A stretch of DNA of 15,985 bases, from positions 1 through 15,985 of the forward strand of contig CANQVQ010000172.1 in assembly GCA_947627335.1 (NCBI GenBank), in the 5' to 3' direction. Positions within the stretch are counted from its first letter, which is position 1. Each line of letters opens with the position of its first letter. The translations under genes were made by a program, and so were the position numbers. Of this stretch, positions 6,535-13,868 are shown piece after piece. The notes beneath the pieces were generated by a model. That model saw only the letters and a list, made by a program, of their open reading frames with translations. It was not told where the DNA came from and searched no databases. Source of the DNA: an uncultured Clostridia bacterium (GTDB taxonomy: Bacteria > Bacillota > Clostridia > Oscillospirales > CAG-382).

Positions 6535-8358
6535 ATGGACATTCGGATTGATTATTTGACATATGCCGAACAAGTCAATATTTCAAACGATTCTACAGAT
6601 AAAGCAGCATGGAAATCATTATATACCTTTATTTGTGATTATTTACCAATGGCTGTTGTTTCTTATTCTGACTGGAGCATTTCTTTTCCGTGGAGATACT
6701 TTCTATCGATCAAGGGATTTATAGGGCAGTATTTTTCGGCACATCGTAATCAGTATAGAATAGTATTTACTGATAAAGCAAAATCCATGCTGAAAACAGC
6801 AAATGACACTTCCTATACTGCCGCACTTTCGCTTAAGGCAATATCCAAAGATGACATTAAAGCACGTCTTAAAAGCATTGGTTTTAAACGCGAACCAACT
6901 GACAATCAATTATATAATCTCAGCAAAATTTCACACCTCCCTGGTGCCGCCACATTCTCTGTTCCCGGTGCCGGTAAAACGACAGAGGCGTTAGCCTTCT
7001 TTTTCATCAACGCTGATGATACGGATCGGCTTTTAGTTGTTGCCCCCAAAAACGCATTTAGTGCATGGGATGAACAGCTTGCTGCTTGCATGGGAGAAAA
7101 CTATGATAACTTCATGCGTCTTCGTGGAGGCGAGGCGGCTATACAAGAATTATTGCGGACAACCCCTCGTTTTATGATTATCACCTATGATCAACTTTCT
7201 CGCGTAAAAGATACAATTATTGACTTGCTTTCATCCGGAAGTATATATATGTTCCTTGACGAGAGCCATAGGATTAAGGGCGGCAAACAAATCAAACGGG
7301 CAGATGCTATTCTTGAAATGGCACATTTGCCCAAACGAAAACTTATTATGAGTGGTACTCCGATGCCCCAAAGTCCCAAGGATCTTATCTCACAATTTGT
7401 TTTTTTGTATCCTACTAAAGATGTATCCGAATCGACAGTAATTGACTTGATTCGACCGATTTTTGTTAGAACAACCAAAGGCCAACTTGATATTCCAAAG
7501 CTTGATCATAAAGTTGTCCAAGTTCCTATGACGCGGCTTCAACGCGAGATATATAAAACCCTAAAATCTGAGATACGCAGGCAACTTAATCCAGTACTTA
7601 CTGACTCATCACGCTATGAATTGCGTCGTATCGGTAAGTGCGTGATGAAAGTTATGGAATTTGTCTCAAATCCTGCGCTTTTATCCAATGATATGGACTA
7701 TGCTTTTGATCGTAGAGTAGGTGCATTGTTGCTTTCATCAGATGGCCCGAAAATCGAATATGTATGTCGCAAAGCCAGAGAGCTTGCAGCTGAAAATAAG
7801 AAGGTGATCATTTGGTCATCTTTCGTACAGAATGTTGAACTGATCGCTTTGCGTCTAAGCGATTTGGGGGCAGAGTATATTCATGGCGGAGTGGATGCAG
7901 GCGACGAGAATGATAATGAAACCCGGGAAGGAAAGATCAAGAGATTTCATGATGATCCCACCTGTAATGTTTTGGTTGCCAACCCGGCTGCTTGCTCCGA
8001 GGGTATCAGCTTACACACGGTGTGTCAGCATGCAATTTATTTGGATCGTTCATTTAACGCCGCCCACTATATGCAGTCGGAAGACCGTATCCATAGATTG
8101 GGACTCGACCCTGACGCAAAACCGCAAGTAGAGTTTGTCGAATGTGAGGACAGCATAGATCAGGTTGTACGAAGCAGACTTGAACTCAAAGTGAGAACTA
8201 TGGCTAAAGCATTAGAAGACTCGTCCTTAAATGTGGAGATAAGCTCTGTGGATTATGACGAGGAAGCTGAGGATTACGATAGTTTAACAATGGATGATGC
8301 TAAAGCTGTACTTGATTATTTCTTCCGTGGAGACCAAAATGATCAGACTATCCATTAA
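6535..8358 (+). CDS. SNF2-type superfamily 2 DNA helicase/translocase
   Basis: 607-residue ATP-driven double-strand DNA motor of SNF2/RapA type. Ordered motifs: a Q-motif-like PTDNQLYNL near 121-129; Walker A VPGAGKTT at 143-150; motif Ia LLVVAPKNAFSAW at 166-178; Walker B box LDESHRIKGG at 241-250; motif III IMSGTPMPQS at 271-280; then the second RecA lobe with KVIIWSSFVQNVELIALRL, a VLVANPAACSEGISLH block, and motif VI MQSEDRIHRLG near 511-521. All catalytic boxes look intact. The first 110 residues are a separate N-terminal region without recognised motifs. No nuclease domain is fused, so cutting must come from a partner. The ATG follows the previous stop by one base (TAATATG) with no good binding site, which suggests translational coupling. 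It overlaps the next gene by 20 bp. Confidence 0.92.
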   Translation: MDIRIDYLTYAEQVNISNDSTDKAAWKSLYTFICDYLPMAVVSYSDWSISFPWRYFLSIKGFIGQYFSAHRNQYRIVFTDKAKSMLKTANDTSYTAALSLKAISKDDIKARLKSIGFKREPTDNQLYNLSKISHLPGAATFSVPGAGKTTEALAFFFINADDTDRLLVVAPKNAFSAWDEQLAACMGENYDNFMRLRGGEAAIQELLRTTPRFMIITYDQLSRVKDTIIDLLSSGSIYMFLDESHRIKGGKQIKRADAILEMAHLPKRKLIMSGTPMPQSPKDLISQFVFLYPTKDVSESTVIDLIRPIFVRTTKGQLDIPKLDHKVVQVPMTRLQREIYKTLKSEIRRQLNPVLTDSSRYELRRIGKCVMKVMEFVSNPALLSNDMDYAFDRRVGALLLSSDGPKIEYVCRKARELAAENKKVIIWSSFVQNVELIALRLSDLGAEYIHGGVDAGDENDNETREGKIKRFHDDPTCNVLVANPAACSEGISLHTVCQHAIYLDRSFNAAHYMQSEDRIHRLGLDPDAKPQVEFVECEDSIDQVVRSRLELKVRTMAKALEDSSLNVEISSVDYDEEAEDYDSLTMDDAKAVLDYFFRGDQNDQTIH

Positions 8359-9199
8359 TGTTCTATCATCCGCTATTATCTTATTGCATCGACTTGAGAG
8401 CTATCATTTTGCATCACTAGCAGAACTTACATACATGAAAATTGCATCAATTAGTGTCGAAGATATATATGAGTTTTCCCGGAATTGCGGATGGGTTTAT
8501 GAAAGCAAGAATGCCCCTGCTTTAACATCACAAGGAAACCTGCTTCTAAAACTATACAATAAGGGATTGCAAAACGACTTAAAAAGAGCCATGCTTATGG
8601 ACTATATCATAAACGCATCTCCAATATGGTCAAATCGCATTCCTTATGGGAGAAGTGAAGCGGCAATCTTCATGACGAAGGATGAAAATGCTTGTTTTGT
8701 AGAAGCCGGCTTGCTTTCCGATCAATTTCCCTGCATTATTGAATGGTGGGATCTCGCCGCCAGCAAAATTCGAGAAAAGAAGCAGCAAGAGCAAAACGAT
8801 ACCGGACGAATTGGCGAAAGAAATACGATCAAATACGAGCGGATCCGTACCAATTCCGAGCCCAAATGGATATCCATTGAAAGTAATTTAGTGGGATATG
8901 ACATCCGATCCAAAATAAGTGCTACCGATCATAGTGTATTGCTTATTGAGGTTAAAACATCTACCATTTCATTGGATCAAGCTTATTTTCATGTAACATC
9001 CCGCGAATGGAGTGTTGCACAAACAAGTTCGGCATACTTGTTTCATTTGTGGTGCTTGTATGGGAGCAAAAAATTGCTGGCTATCATCTCGCCGAATGAT
9101 ATCTACCCTTATATTCCAACGAATAATCTGGCTGGAGAATGGGAAACCGCAAAAATTCCATTTTTATGCTTTGAGAGCAATTTCATTGAAATAGAATAG
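8339..9199 (+). CDS. NO VEIN/DUF3883-type PD-(D/E)xK nuclease-like protein
   Basis: 286 residues. The C-terminal part (about 153-270) resembles the NO VEIN (PF13020/DUF3883) branch of the PD-(D/E)xK nuclease fold: GRIGERNTIKYE at 156-167 with a helix-borne Glu160, NLVGYDIRSK at 183-192 with Asp188, and LLIEVKTSTI at 201-210 giving Glu204-Val-Lys206. The VTSREWSVAQ helix at 219-228 is also family-like. The acidic pair and Lys needed for metal-dependent cleavage are all present, unlike in the BglII-like protein. Residues 1-75 may be a winged helix. The start at 8339 is chosen over an in-frame ATG at 8294 because GTGGAG precedes it and the overlap with the helicase is then 20 bp, as at the methylase/BglII-like junction. 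Candidate cleaving subunit of the system (inference). Confidence 0.8.
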   Translation: MIRLSINVLSSAIILLHRLESYHFASLAELTYMKIASISVEDIYEFSRNCGWVYESKNAPALTSQGNLLLKLYNKGLQNDLKRAMLMDYIINASPIWSNRIPYGRSEAAIFMTKDENACFVEAGLLSDQFPCIIEWWDLAASKIREKKQQEQNDTGRIGERNTIKYERIRTNSEPKWISIESNLVGYDIRSKISATDHSVLLIEVKTSTISLDQAYFHVTSREWSVAQTSSAYLFHLWCLYGSKKLLAIISPNDIYPYIPTNNLAGEWETAKIPFLCFESNFIEIE

Positions 9200-9212
9200 C
9201 GAGATTAAAATT

Positions 9213-11348
9213 ATGAGTGACATGAACAAGTATATTAACAATCTGGTCTCGGAATTTATGAAACTATCTTTCGATGATATAAAAAATTGTTCAGACGCCG
9301 AAAAACTCCTCTATCTCTATGCCTACTACCATTATTTCAATGCGGACAGCAGTAAGATATCGGATATTATCCAGGGAAATACATTTCAGCCAGAAGCAAT
9401 TGATCATATAACTGGTGTTTACATTGATCAGGATTCCGATAGAGGAGATGTAGATGCAGTTATTGCCGTTTACTCGGAAAATAATACCTTTGACTTTCCA
9501 GCGATCTTGAAGATATTCAAAGACGCAGAAGAGACCATTTGCATGACTCAGGAACATAAATACAATGTTCGTAAAGAATTGAGCGACCTTCTAAATGACG
9601 ACGACTACCAAGTGTCAGCCACAAGACCTTTGAAAATTCGATTGATAACAAATTACGACCCAAAAAACGTGGGAAATAAGCGGTCAATTACAAATGCCCT
9701 GCAAACCATGAAACCAAAACATGATTTTGTTACATACCTTCTCTCTTTCGGACTTGATATTGAGTACGAAATCATGGAAATCGAAAACCCCAAAGAGTAT
9801 GTAGATGAAGCTGTTATCCAACTCGATGCTCCCGACAATTTTATACGCTTTGGTGCGGAAGGCTCTTTGATAGTGAACATATCTGCTATGTCTCTAAAAA
9901 ATCTGTATGAGCAGTATGGATACAGAGGGCTCTTTGCGCAAAACCTGAGATATTATGTAAAAAACGCAAAAATTGACGGAAACATAATCGAATCCATTCA
10001 GGAACGCCCTGAAAATTTTTGGTATTATAACAATGGTGTGATACTCATATGCGATGATTATATTATTGAGGGGGACCAAATATTTGTCCAATTTTTTTCC
10101 ATCATCAATGGCGGTCAGACAACCAAACTTGTGGGAGAAACGGATTTCAAAAAAGATTTCTTTATCCAATGCAAAATCATTAAAAATAAATATAAATCAG
10201 AAGACGATCGTTTAGAATTCATTGCAAATGTTGCAGAAGCGACAAATACTCAAAAACCAATAAAAGATAAAGATCTGATCGCGAATCGCATTGAACAACG
10301 TCTATTGAAAAAACAACTTGCCGATGCAGGTATCTACTGCCAGATCAAACGCGGCGAAAAAGTAAATAAAAAATTGTACCCTGCTGCATGGCAAAATACC
10401 ACTAACGAAGAACTGGGGCAATTTTTGCTTTCATTTGTGTATCAAAAACCCGGTACTGCTCGTGGTAGTAAAGCATCAATTTGCGGGAACAACGAACGTT
10501 ATAATCTTTTGTTCAACAAAAAATACAATAGTGGATTTCTTGGTGATTTACTGAAAATCAAAGCATTTTATAAACTATGGGCAAATCACGTGAAAAAGAA
10601 TGACGACGGATCTGATCCTTATAAAACCGGGCTGGTCAATAACGGTATGTTCTTTATGACGGCCATTATCGGAGTTATATGTAAAGTTTACTATCGTCAT
10701 GATGTTATACGACAAATCACAACTTCCGTCATGTCTGAGCAAAAACTCGAGGTTGTCGCCCAACATGATATTGATCACCCTATCTTCTACTTGGGGCTTG
10801 AAAAGAAAGAGCAGTTTTTCGCATTGTTTGAATATTGCTATATAAAGTTTTATAGACCCGGATATGAATTTCTGAAAACATTTAAGGAGAGGTATAACAA
10901 TTACTCGAACTTCACAAAAGTTAACAATAATTATGTAACTTATGTTTTCAAGCAAATCGAATTTGAGTTCCGTCATGGAATTCCCGCCGATGATATGGTT
11001 TTTCTCGACTCGATCCTCTATCAAGCGACTGAGGAAGATATTTTGCGAAACAAGGAACTGTTGGAGAAATATGTGAATTTGGTTTATGTGGATGATTTTT
11101 CCGCAAGCTCTGTTCCAGAAAATATATCTATAAATATCAAAGATGCTCTTGTCGCGTATAGGACAAAAACATATAAGCTACACCATATAAAGGCATATGA
11201 AGTATTCAAAAATGTCTCTTGTGATAGAATTGCTAAGTTTGCACCAACAACTTTGGAAGACCTCAAAGCGCTACGATGCTTAGATGAGGCTCAGCTTACA
11301 CTGTATGGTCAAGATATTATCAACATAGTAAAGCAATTTATTTTTTAA
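9213..11348 (+). CDS. AIPR-family abortive-infection phage-resistance protein
   Basis: 711-residue protein of the AIPR family (PF10592), described as abortive-infection phage-resistance proteins often found in restriction-modification operons. The core is clear: NISAMSLKNLYEQYG near 222-236, GLFAQNLRYYV at 239-249, ENFWYYNNGVILICDD at 267-282 and IINGGQTTKLV at 297-307, then NVAEATNTQKPIKDKDL. The N-terminal part (about 60-100) has VDAVIAVYSEN, which may be a decayed PD-(D/E)xK-like strand region; this is uncertain. The last 350 residues have no motif I can name. No membrane segment is seen. It begins 13 nt after the NO VEIN stop with a weak binding site and is the last gene of the operon. 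Molecular activity of the family is not settled; its role as effector here is inference. Confidence 0.88.
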   Translation: MSDMNKYINNLVSEFMKLSFDDIKNCSDAEKLLYLYAYYHYFNADSSKISDIIQGNTFQPEAIDHITGVYIDQDSDRGDVDAVIAVYSENNTFDFPAILKIFKDAEETICMTQEHKYNVRKELSDLLNDDDYQVSATRPLKIRLITNYDPKNVGNKRSITNALQTMKPKHDFVTYLLSFGLDIEYEIMEIENPKEYVDEAVIQLDAPDNFIRFGAEGSLIVNISAMSLKNLYEQYGYRGLFAQNLRYYVKNAKIDGNIIESIQERPENFWYYNNGVILICDDYIIEGDQIFVQFFSIINGGQTTKLVGETDFKKDFFIQCKIIKNKYKSEDDRLEFIANVAEATNTQKPIKDKDLIANRIEQRLLKKQLADAGIYCQIKRGEKVNKKLYPAAWQNTTNEELGQFLLSFVYQKPGTARGSKASICGNNERYNLLFNKKYNSGFLGDLLKIKAFYKLWANHVKKNDDGSDPYKTGLVNNGMFFMTAIIGVICKVYYRHDVIRQITTSVMSEQKLEVVAQHDIDHPIFYLGLEKKEQFFALFEYCYIKFYRPGYEFLKTFKERYNNYSNFTKVNNNYVTYVFKQIEFEFRHGIPADDMVFLDSILYQATEEDILRNKELLEKYVNLVYVDDFSASSVPENISINIKDALVAYRTKTYKLHHIKAYEVFKNVSCDRIAKFAPTTLEDLKALRCLDEAQLTLYGQDIINIVKQFIF

Positions 11349-11376
11349 CGCAACCATACTTGCAAATACGGAAAGT

Positions 11377-11467
11377 TGTATTATAAAAGTGGACACATGA
11401 GGCAGGGAATGCTATCATAGAGCTGAGGCGTGTGTTAAAATGAAGCGGAAGCACAGTAAAGAGTTCT
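11377..11467 (+). mobile_element. Left-end fragment of a second IS3-family element (truncated OrfA)
   Basis: About 91 bp matching the left end of the complete IS at 2327-3536, in opposite orientation and roughly 85% identical by eye. It starts TGTATTATAAAAGTGGACA at 11377, continues through GAGGCGTGTGTTAAAATG, and then reads MKRKHSKEF followed by an immediate TGA. Similarity stops at the TTC codon, so all but the first nine codons of OrfA are gone. It is an older relic of a related element, not a copy made by the same transposition. It begins 28 bp after the AIPR stop and marks the right edge of the A+T-rich island. Confidence 0.88.
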
Positions 11468-11529
11468 GACAAATCCCCCTTTAATATCTTGGTCAACCCT
11501 TCCAAATGTGTTTCAGACAAACGTCTATT

Positions 11530-11554
11530 CTTTCGGCAGCGAGCCTGCCGAAAG
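11530..11554. repeat. Intergenic hairpin
   Basis: A perfect 10-bp inverted repeat, CTTTCGGCAG and its complement, around the 5-nt loop CGAGC. There is no T run after the stem on either strand, so terminator function is doubtful. Confidence 0.55.
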
Positions 11555-11563
11555 CGGATAACA

Positions 11564-11596
11564 GTCAAGACCACCGGTTCAACCGGCGGTCTTGAC
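11564..11596. repeat. Long intergenic hairpin
   Basis: GTCAAGACC (11564-11572) pairs with GGTCTTGAC (11588-11596), and the inner CCGGTT/AACCGG extends the pairing to a 16-bp arm with one mismatch and a central C. The shape resembles dispersed intergenic hairpin repeats of clostridia. It lacks a T tract. Confidence 0.6.
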
Positions 11597-11658
11597 TTCC
11601 GCTCTGCGCTTTTACTACTCCGCCGGTAGAACCGGGGGGTTATTTTGGCTACAAGCAG

Positions 11659-11699
11659 AAAATCGCTGCTTTAGAGTTTTCTCTAAAGCGGCGATTTTT
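11659..11699. terminator. Bidirectional intrinsic terminator
   Basis: An 18-bp stem (11659-11676 with 11681-11698, one G-U pair) closes a 4-nt T loop. The stem ends in a T run on the plus strand (11695-11699) and in four T on the minus strand. It can end the minus-strand solute-binding operon and any plus-strand read-through from the island. Confidence 0.85.
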
Positions 11700-11772
11700 A
11701 CGAGCGGTAAAGCGATCATCCCCTCCCCTGCCCGACCATATCCGCCGGGGAAGCGATAACGGGATCACGGTT

Positions 11773-12303
11773 TTACAAAGGAAGGATTCGATTGAATGCC
11801 GTTCCGTAATCTTTGACCTCGATTATGGCGTCAAACGCCGAAACATCAAGTTTTCGGACCACCGAAGTATAGAGGGGATTTGCCATCATCACTTCTGCCG
11901 ATCCGTCATCGAAAAGAAGGACCGTGTTATAATACGCTTCGTTTATGTAGCAGGGAGCGCCGCCGTATCTGTCGGAATACAGGTCAAACTCCACAATCGA
12001 TTCGACTTTCTTGTCCTCGTATGCGGAAAATTGTTTCCGGTCCGGATCCACCGTTATGACCCGCGTATGATAAATTTCAAGATACCGACTGATCGGGCTG
12101 TCCTGTGAGATCGGACGTTGTTCGCATTCATCATAGAGCTCTTTCCATTTGTCGCGCAACGCCGAGATCGCAAGTTCGACATTCTCGTCGCCGACCGCAC
12201 CGTCGGAAGTGATCTTATCCACAAGGATATAGGTCCCCATTGCAGCAATCACAACCGCCATAACGATCAGCAGGACCCTCGTCAATTGCTCCTTCTTAAG
12301 CAT
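11773..12303 (-). CDS. Membrane-anchored protein of unknown function
   Basis: 176 residues; I do not recognise the family. Residues 1-8 are positively charged and 9-28 form a hydrophobic segment (VLLIVMAVVIAAMGTYILV), so it is probably anchored by an uncleaved N-terminal helix with the rest outside the cell. No lipobox Cys is present. The exposed part begins with a helical, charged stretch (ELAISALRDKWKELYDECEQ) and then alternates strand-like segments (RVITVDPDRKQFSAYEDKK, VESIVEFDLYSDRYG, YYNTVLLFDDGSAEVMM), suggesting a small beta-rich domain. It starts 30 bp after the stop of the upstream solute-binding gene with a GAGG motif before the ATG, so it is probably the last gene of that operon. 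Base composition is less G+C-rich than its upstream neighbour. Confidence 0.8.
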   Translation of the reverse strand: MLKKEQLTRVLLIVMAVVIAAMGTYILVDKITSDGAVGDENVELAISALRDKWKELYDECEQRPISQDSPISRYLEIYHTRVITVDPDRKQFSAYEDKKVESIVEFDLYSDRYGGAPCYINEAYYNTVLLFDDGSAEVMMANPLYTSVVRKLDVSAFDAIIEVKDYGTAFNRILPL

Positions 12304-12333
12304 CCCGGAACCTCGATTCCCCGTACCTCTGCG

Positions 12334-13851
12334 TCACGAAAGTTCCCGGTAGGTGTCGATCGTGGTTTCCAACGCGCTCTGCACGGCGGAGGAGATCGCC
12401 TGCCAGCGGGACGTGAAATCGTTGACGCCCGAGAACGCGACGTCGTTGACAAAACCGGTGATGGAATTGACGTCGTATTCGCTGGTCCCGCCCCAGTTGT
12501 AAATGGAGCCGAAATCGTAAACGCAGCTTTCAAAGATGATGTCGAGCATTCTTTCGCTCTCGCTGTCCTGAATTTTGCGCTTCTTCATGATGACGTCGAT
12601 GTACGCGTCGCGGACCGTCGACGTGGACGCCTGCATCATCGCGTCGGCGATGACGGAGGACATCTCGGCGTCGCGGACCGTCCGCGGGATCGTGATGCAG
12701 GAGGCGTACAGCGTCGATACGCGGCAGTAGTAATCGTCCTGCCCTTCGTCCAGCTTCGGCGCCGGAAGGATCCCGAAGTTGCAGTCGTATTCCCCCATCC
12801 CGAGGATCCCGTGCAGGGACGCCGCGTGGAACAGCGCACGCTTATTCGCCGTGGATTCGTCCGCCGCCTGCCAGACGGTCTTCCCCGCATCCTTCGCGCC
12901 GATGGCGAAGCCGGACGCGTCGTTGTCGATCATGCCGGTCGCCGACTGGTCGTTGACGAGTTCAAAAATTTTGTCGAAAACGGCGGTGCTCGCCGTGGAA
13001 TAGACCGCGAGTTCCGGCTCGTCCGCGTCGTTTTTGACGGAGAAGCGCTGTCCGCAGCCGATGAACATACTCGAAACGAAGTTGCGGTTGACGAGGAAGC
13101 CGTAGGTATCCATGTATCCCATGCCGGGTTCCCCGTCCGTGTCCGCCGTGACCGCCTGCGCCATTTCGTGCATTTTGTCGATCGTCCAGCGTCCGCTTTC
13201 GACGAGTTCGTACGGGTCCTCGAGCTGGTAATCCCGGATCATGTCCTTGTTGAACTCCAGAACGTGGGTGACGTCCCACTTCAGCAGCGAAACGTCGCCA
13301 GTGACGAAGTAATTCTTTCCGGCGATGGAAAGATCGCGGACGGAACCCTGATCGTAGCAGTTTTGGTCGAGGTGGATGTTTTCAAGCGTGCGCAGGTCGT
13401 ACAGCAGACCGCTCTGCGCGAGCGTCGCCGCGTCGCTCATATAGGGCATGACGACGTCGTATTCGCCGGAGCCTGCGGCGTTGTCCTGGCGGACGCGTTC
13501 GACAAGGTCGCCGAAATCCTCGGCGCGGACCTCGCCGATGACGACGTCAAACGTCTCCTCGACGAGATCGTTGCGTGCCGTGATCGCGTCCTGCAAACGG
13601 CTGTCGGAAGTTTCCTTCGGCAGGATCTCCACGGACATATAGGTGGTCTGGTAGTCCCCTTCGACCAGGAAGGTGACGGTTTCCCCGCCGTACTTCTTAT
13701 CCGGCAGATCGGAGAACAGCGGACGGGACTCCTCGCTCGAGACCTCCGACGGGGACGAACTGACCGGGGCTTCCTCCTGCGTCCCGCAGGCGGCAAGCGC
13801 ACCGAGAGCGAACAGCAGCAGGAAGCAGACGAGCAAGCGGGACAGCTTCAT
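12334..13851 (-). CDS. Extracellular solute-binding lipoprotein (copy 1)
   Basis: 505-residue lipoprotein that in its family captures a solute outside the membrane for an ABC importer, often a sugar or oligosaccharide. The signal peptide is MKLSRLL...FALGALAACG; the lipobox LAAC gives a lipidated Cys at about residue 22, followed by a Ser/Glu-rich linker. The mature domain has the ABC-type bipartite look: YGGETVTFLVEGDY, ITARNDLVEETFDVVIGE, YDVVMPYMSDAATLAQSG, AGKNYFVTGDVSLL, FIGCGQRFS, YDCNFGILPAPKLDEGQDD. The start at 13851 is chosen over an in-frame ATG 21 bases upstream because it has GGAGG nine bases before it and begins a proper signal peptide. It is 17 bp downstream of a paralogue with which it shares long identical stretches. 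No permease or ATPase is in the window. Confidence 0.9.
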   Translation of the reverse strand: MKLSRLLVCFLLLFALGALAACGTQEEAPVSSSPSEVSSEESRPLFSDLPDKKYGGETVTFLVEGDYQTTYMSVEILPKETSDSRLQDAITARNDLVEETFDVVIGEVRAEDFGDLVERVRQDNAAGSGEYDVVMPYMSDAATLAQSGLLYDLRTLENIHLDQNCYDQGSVRDLSIAGKNYFVTGDVSLLKWDVTHVLEFNKDMIRDYQLEDPYELVESGRWTIDKMHEMAQAVTADTDGEPGMGYMDTYGFLVNRNFVSSMFIGCGQRFSVKNDADEPELAVYSTASTAVFDKIFELVNDQSATGMIDNDASGFAIGAKDAGKTVWQAADESTANKRALFHAASLHGILGMGEYDCNFGILPAPKLDEGQDDYYCRVSTLYASCITIPRTVRDAEMSSVIADAMMQASTSTVRDAYIDVIMKKRKIQDSESERMLDIIFESCVYDFGSIYNWGGTSEYDVNSITGFVNDVAFSGVNDFTSRWQAISSAVQSALETTIDTYRELS

Positions 13852-13868
13852 ACCGTTTCCCCTCCGCG

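Larger units (their letters stand above)
11468..11772. other. Gene-free stretch between IS relic and solute-binding operon
   Basis: About 300 bp with no supportable gene. It contains TTGGTCAACCCTTCCAAA (11489-11506), which matches 16 of 18 bases at 2269-2286 on the other side of the island, and three hairpins listed separately (11530-11554, 11564-11596, 11659-11699). The rest, including 11700-11772, shows nothing recognisable. Confidence 0.6.

Noticed and set aside
8294..9199. Earlier ATG start for the NO VEIN protein
   Set aside because: It lacks a binding site and would overlap the helicase by 65 bp; the ATG at 8339 has GTGGAG and a 20-bp overlap.
2327..11467. Composite transposon made of the two inverted IS copies
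   Set aside because: The left IS has its own 3-bp target duplication on both sides, the right copy is a 91-bp relic, and they differ at about 15% of positions, so they did not move together recently.
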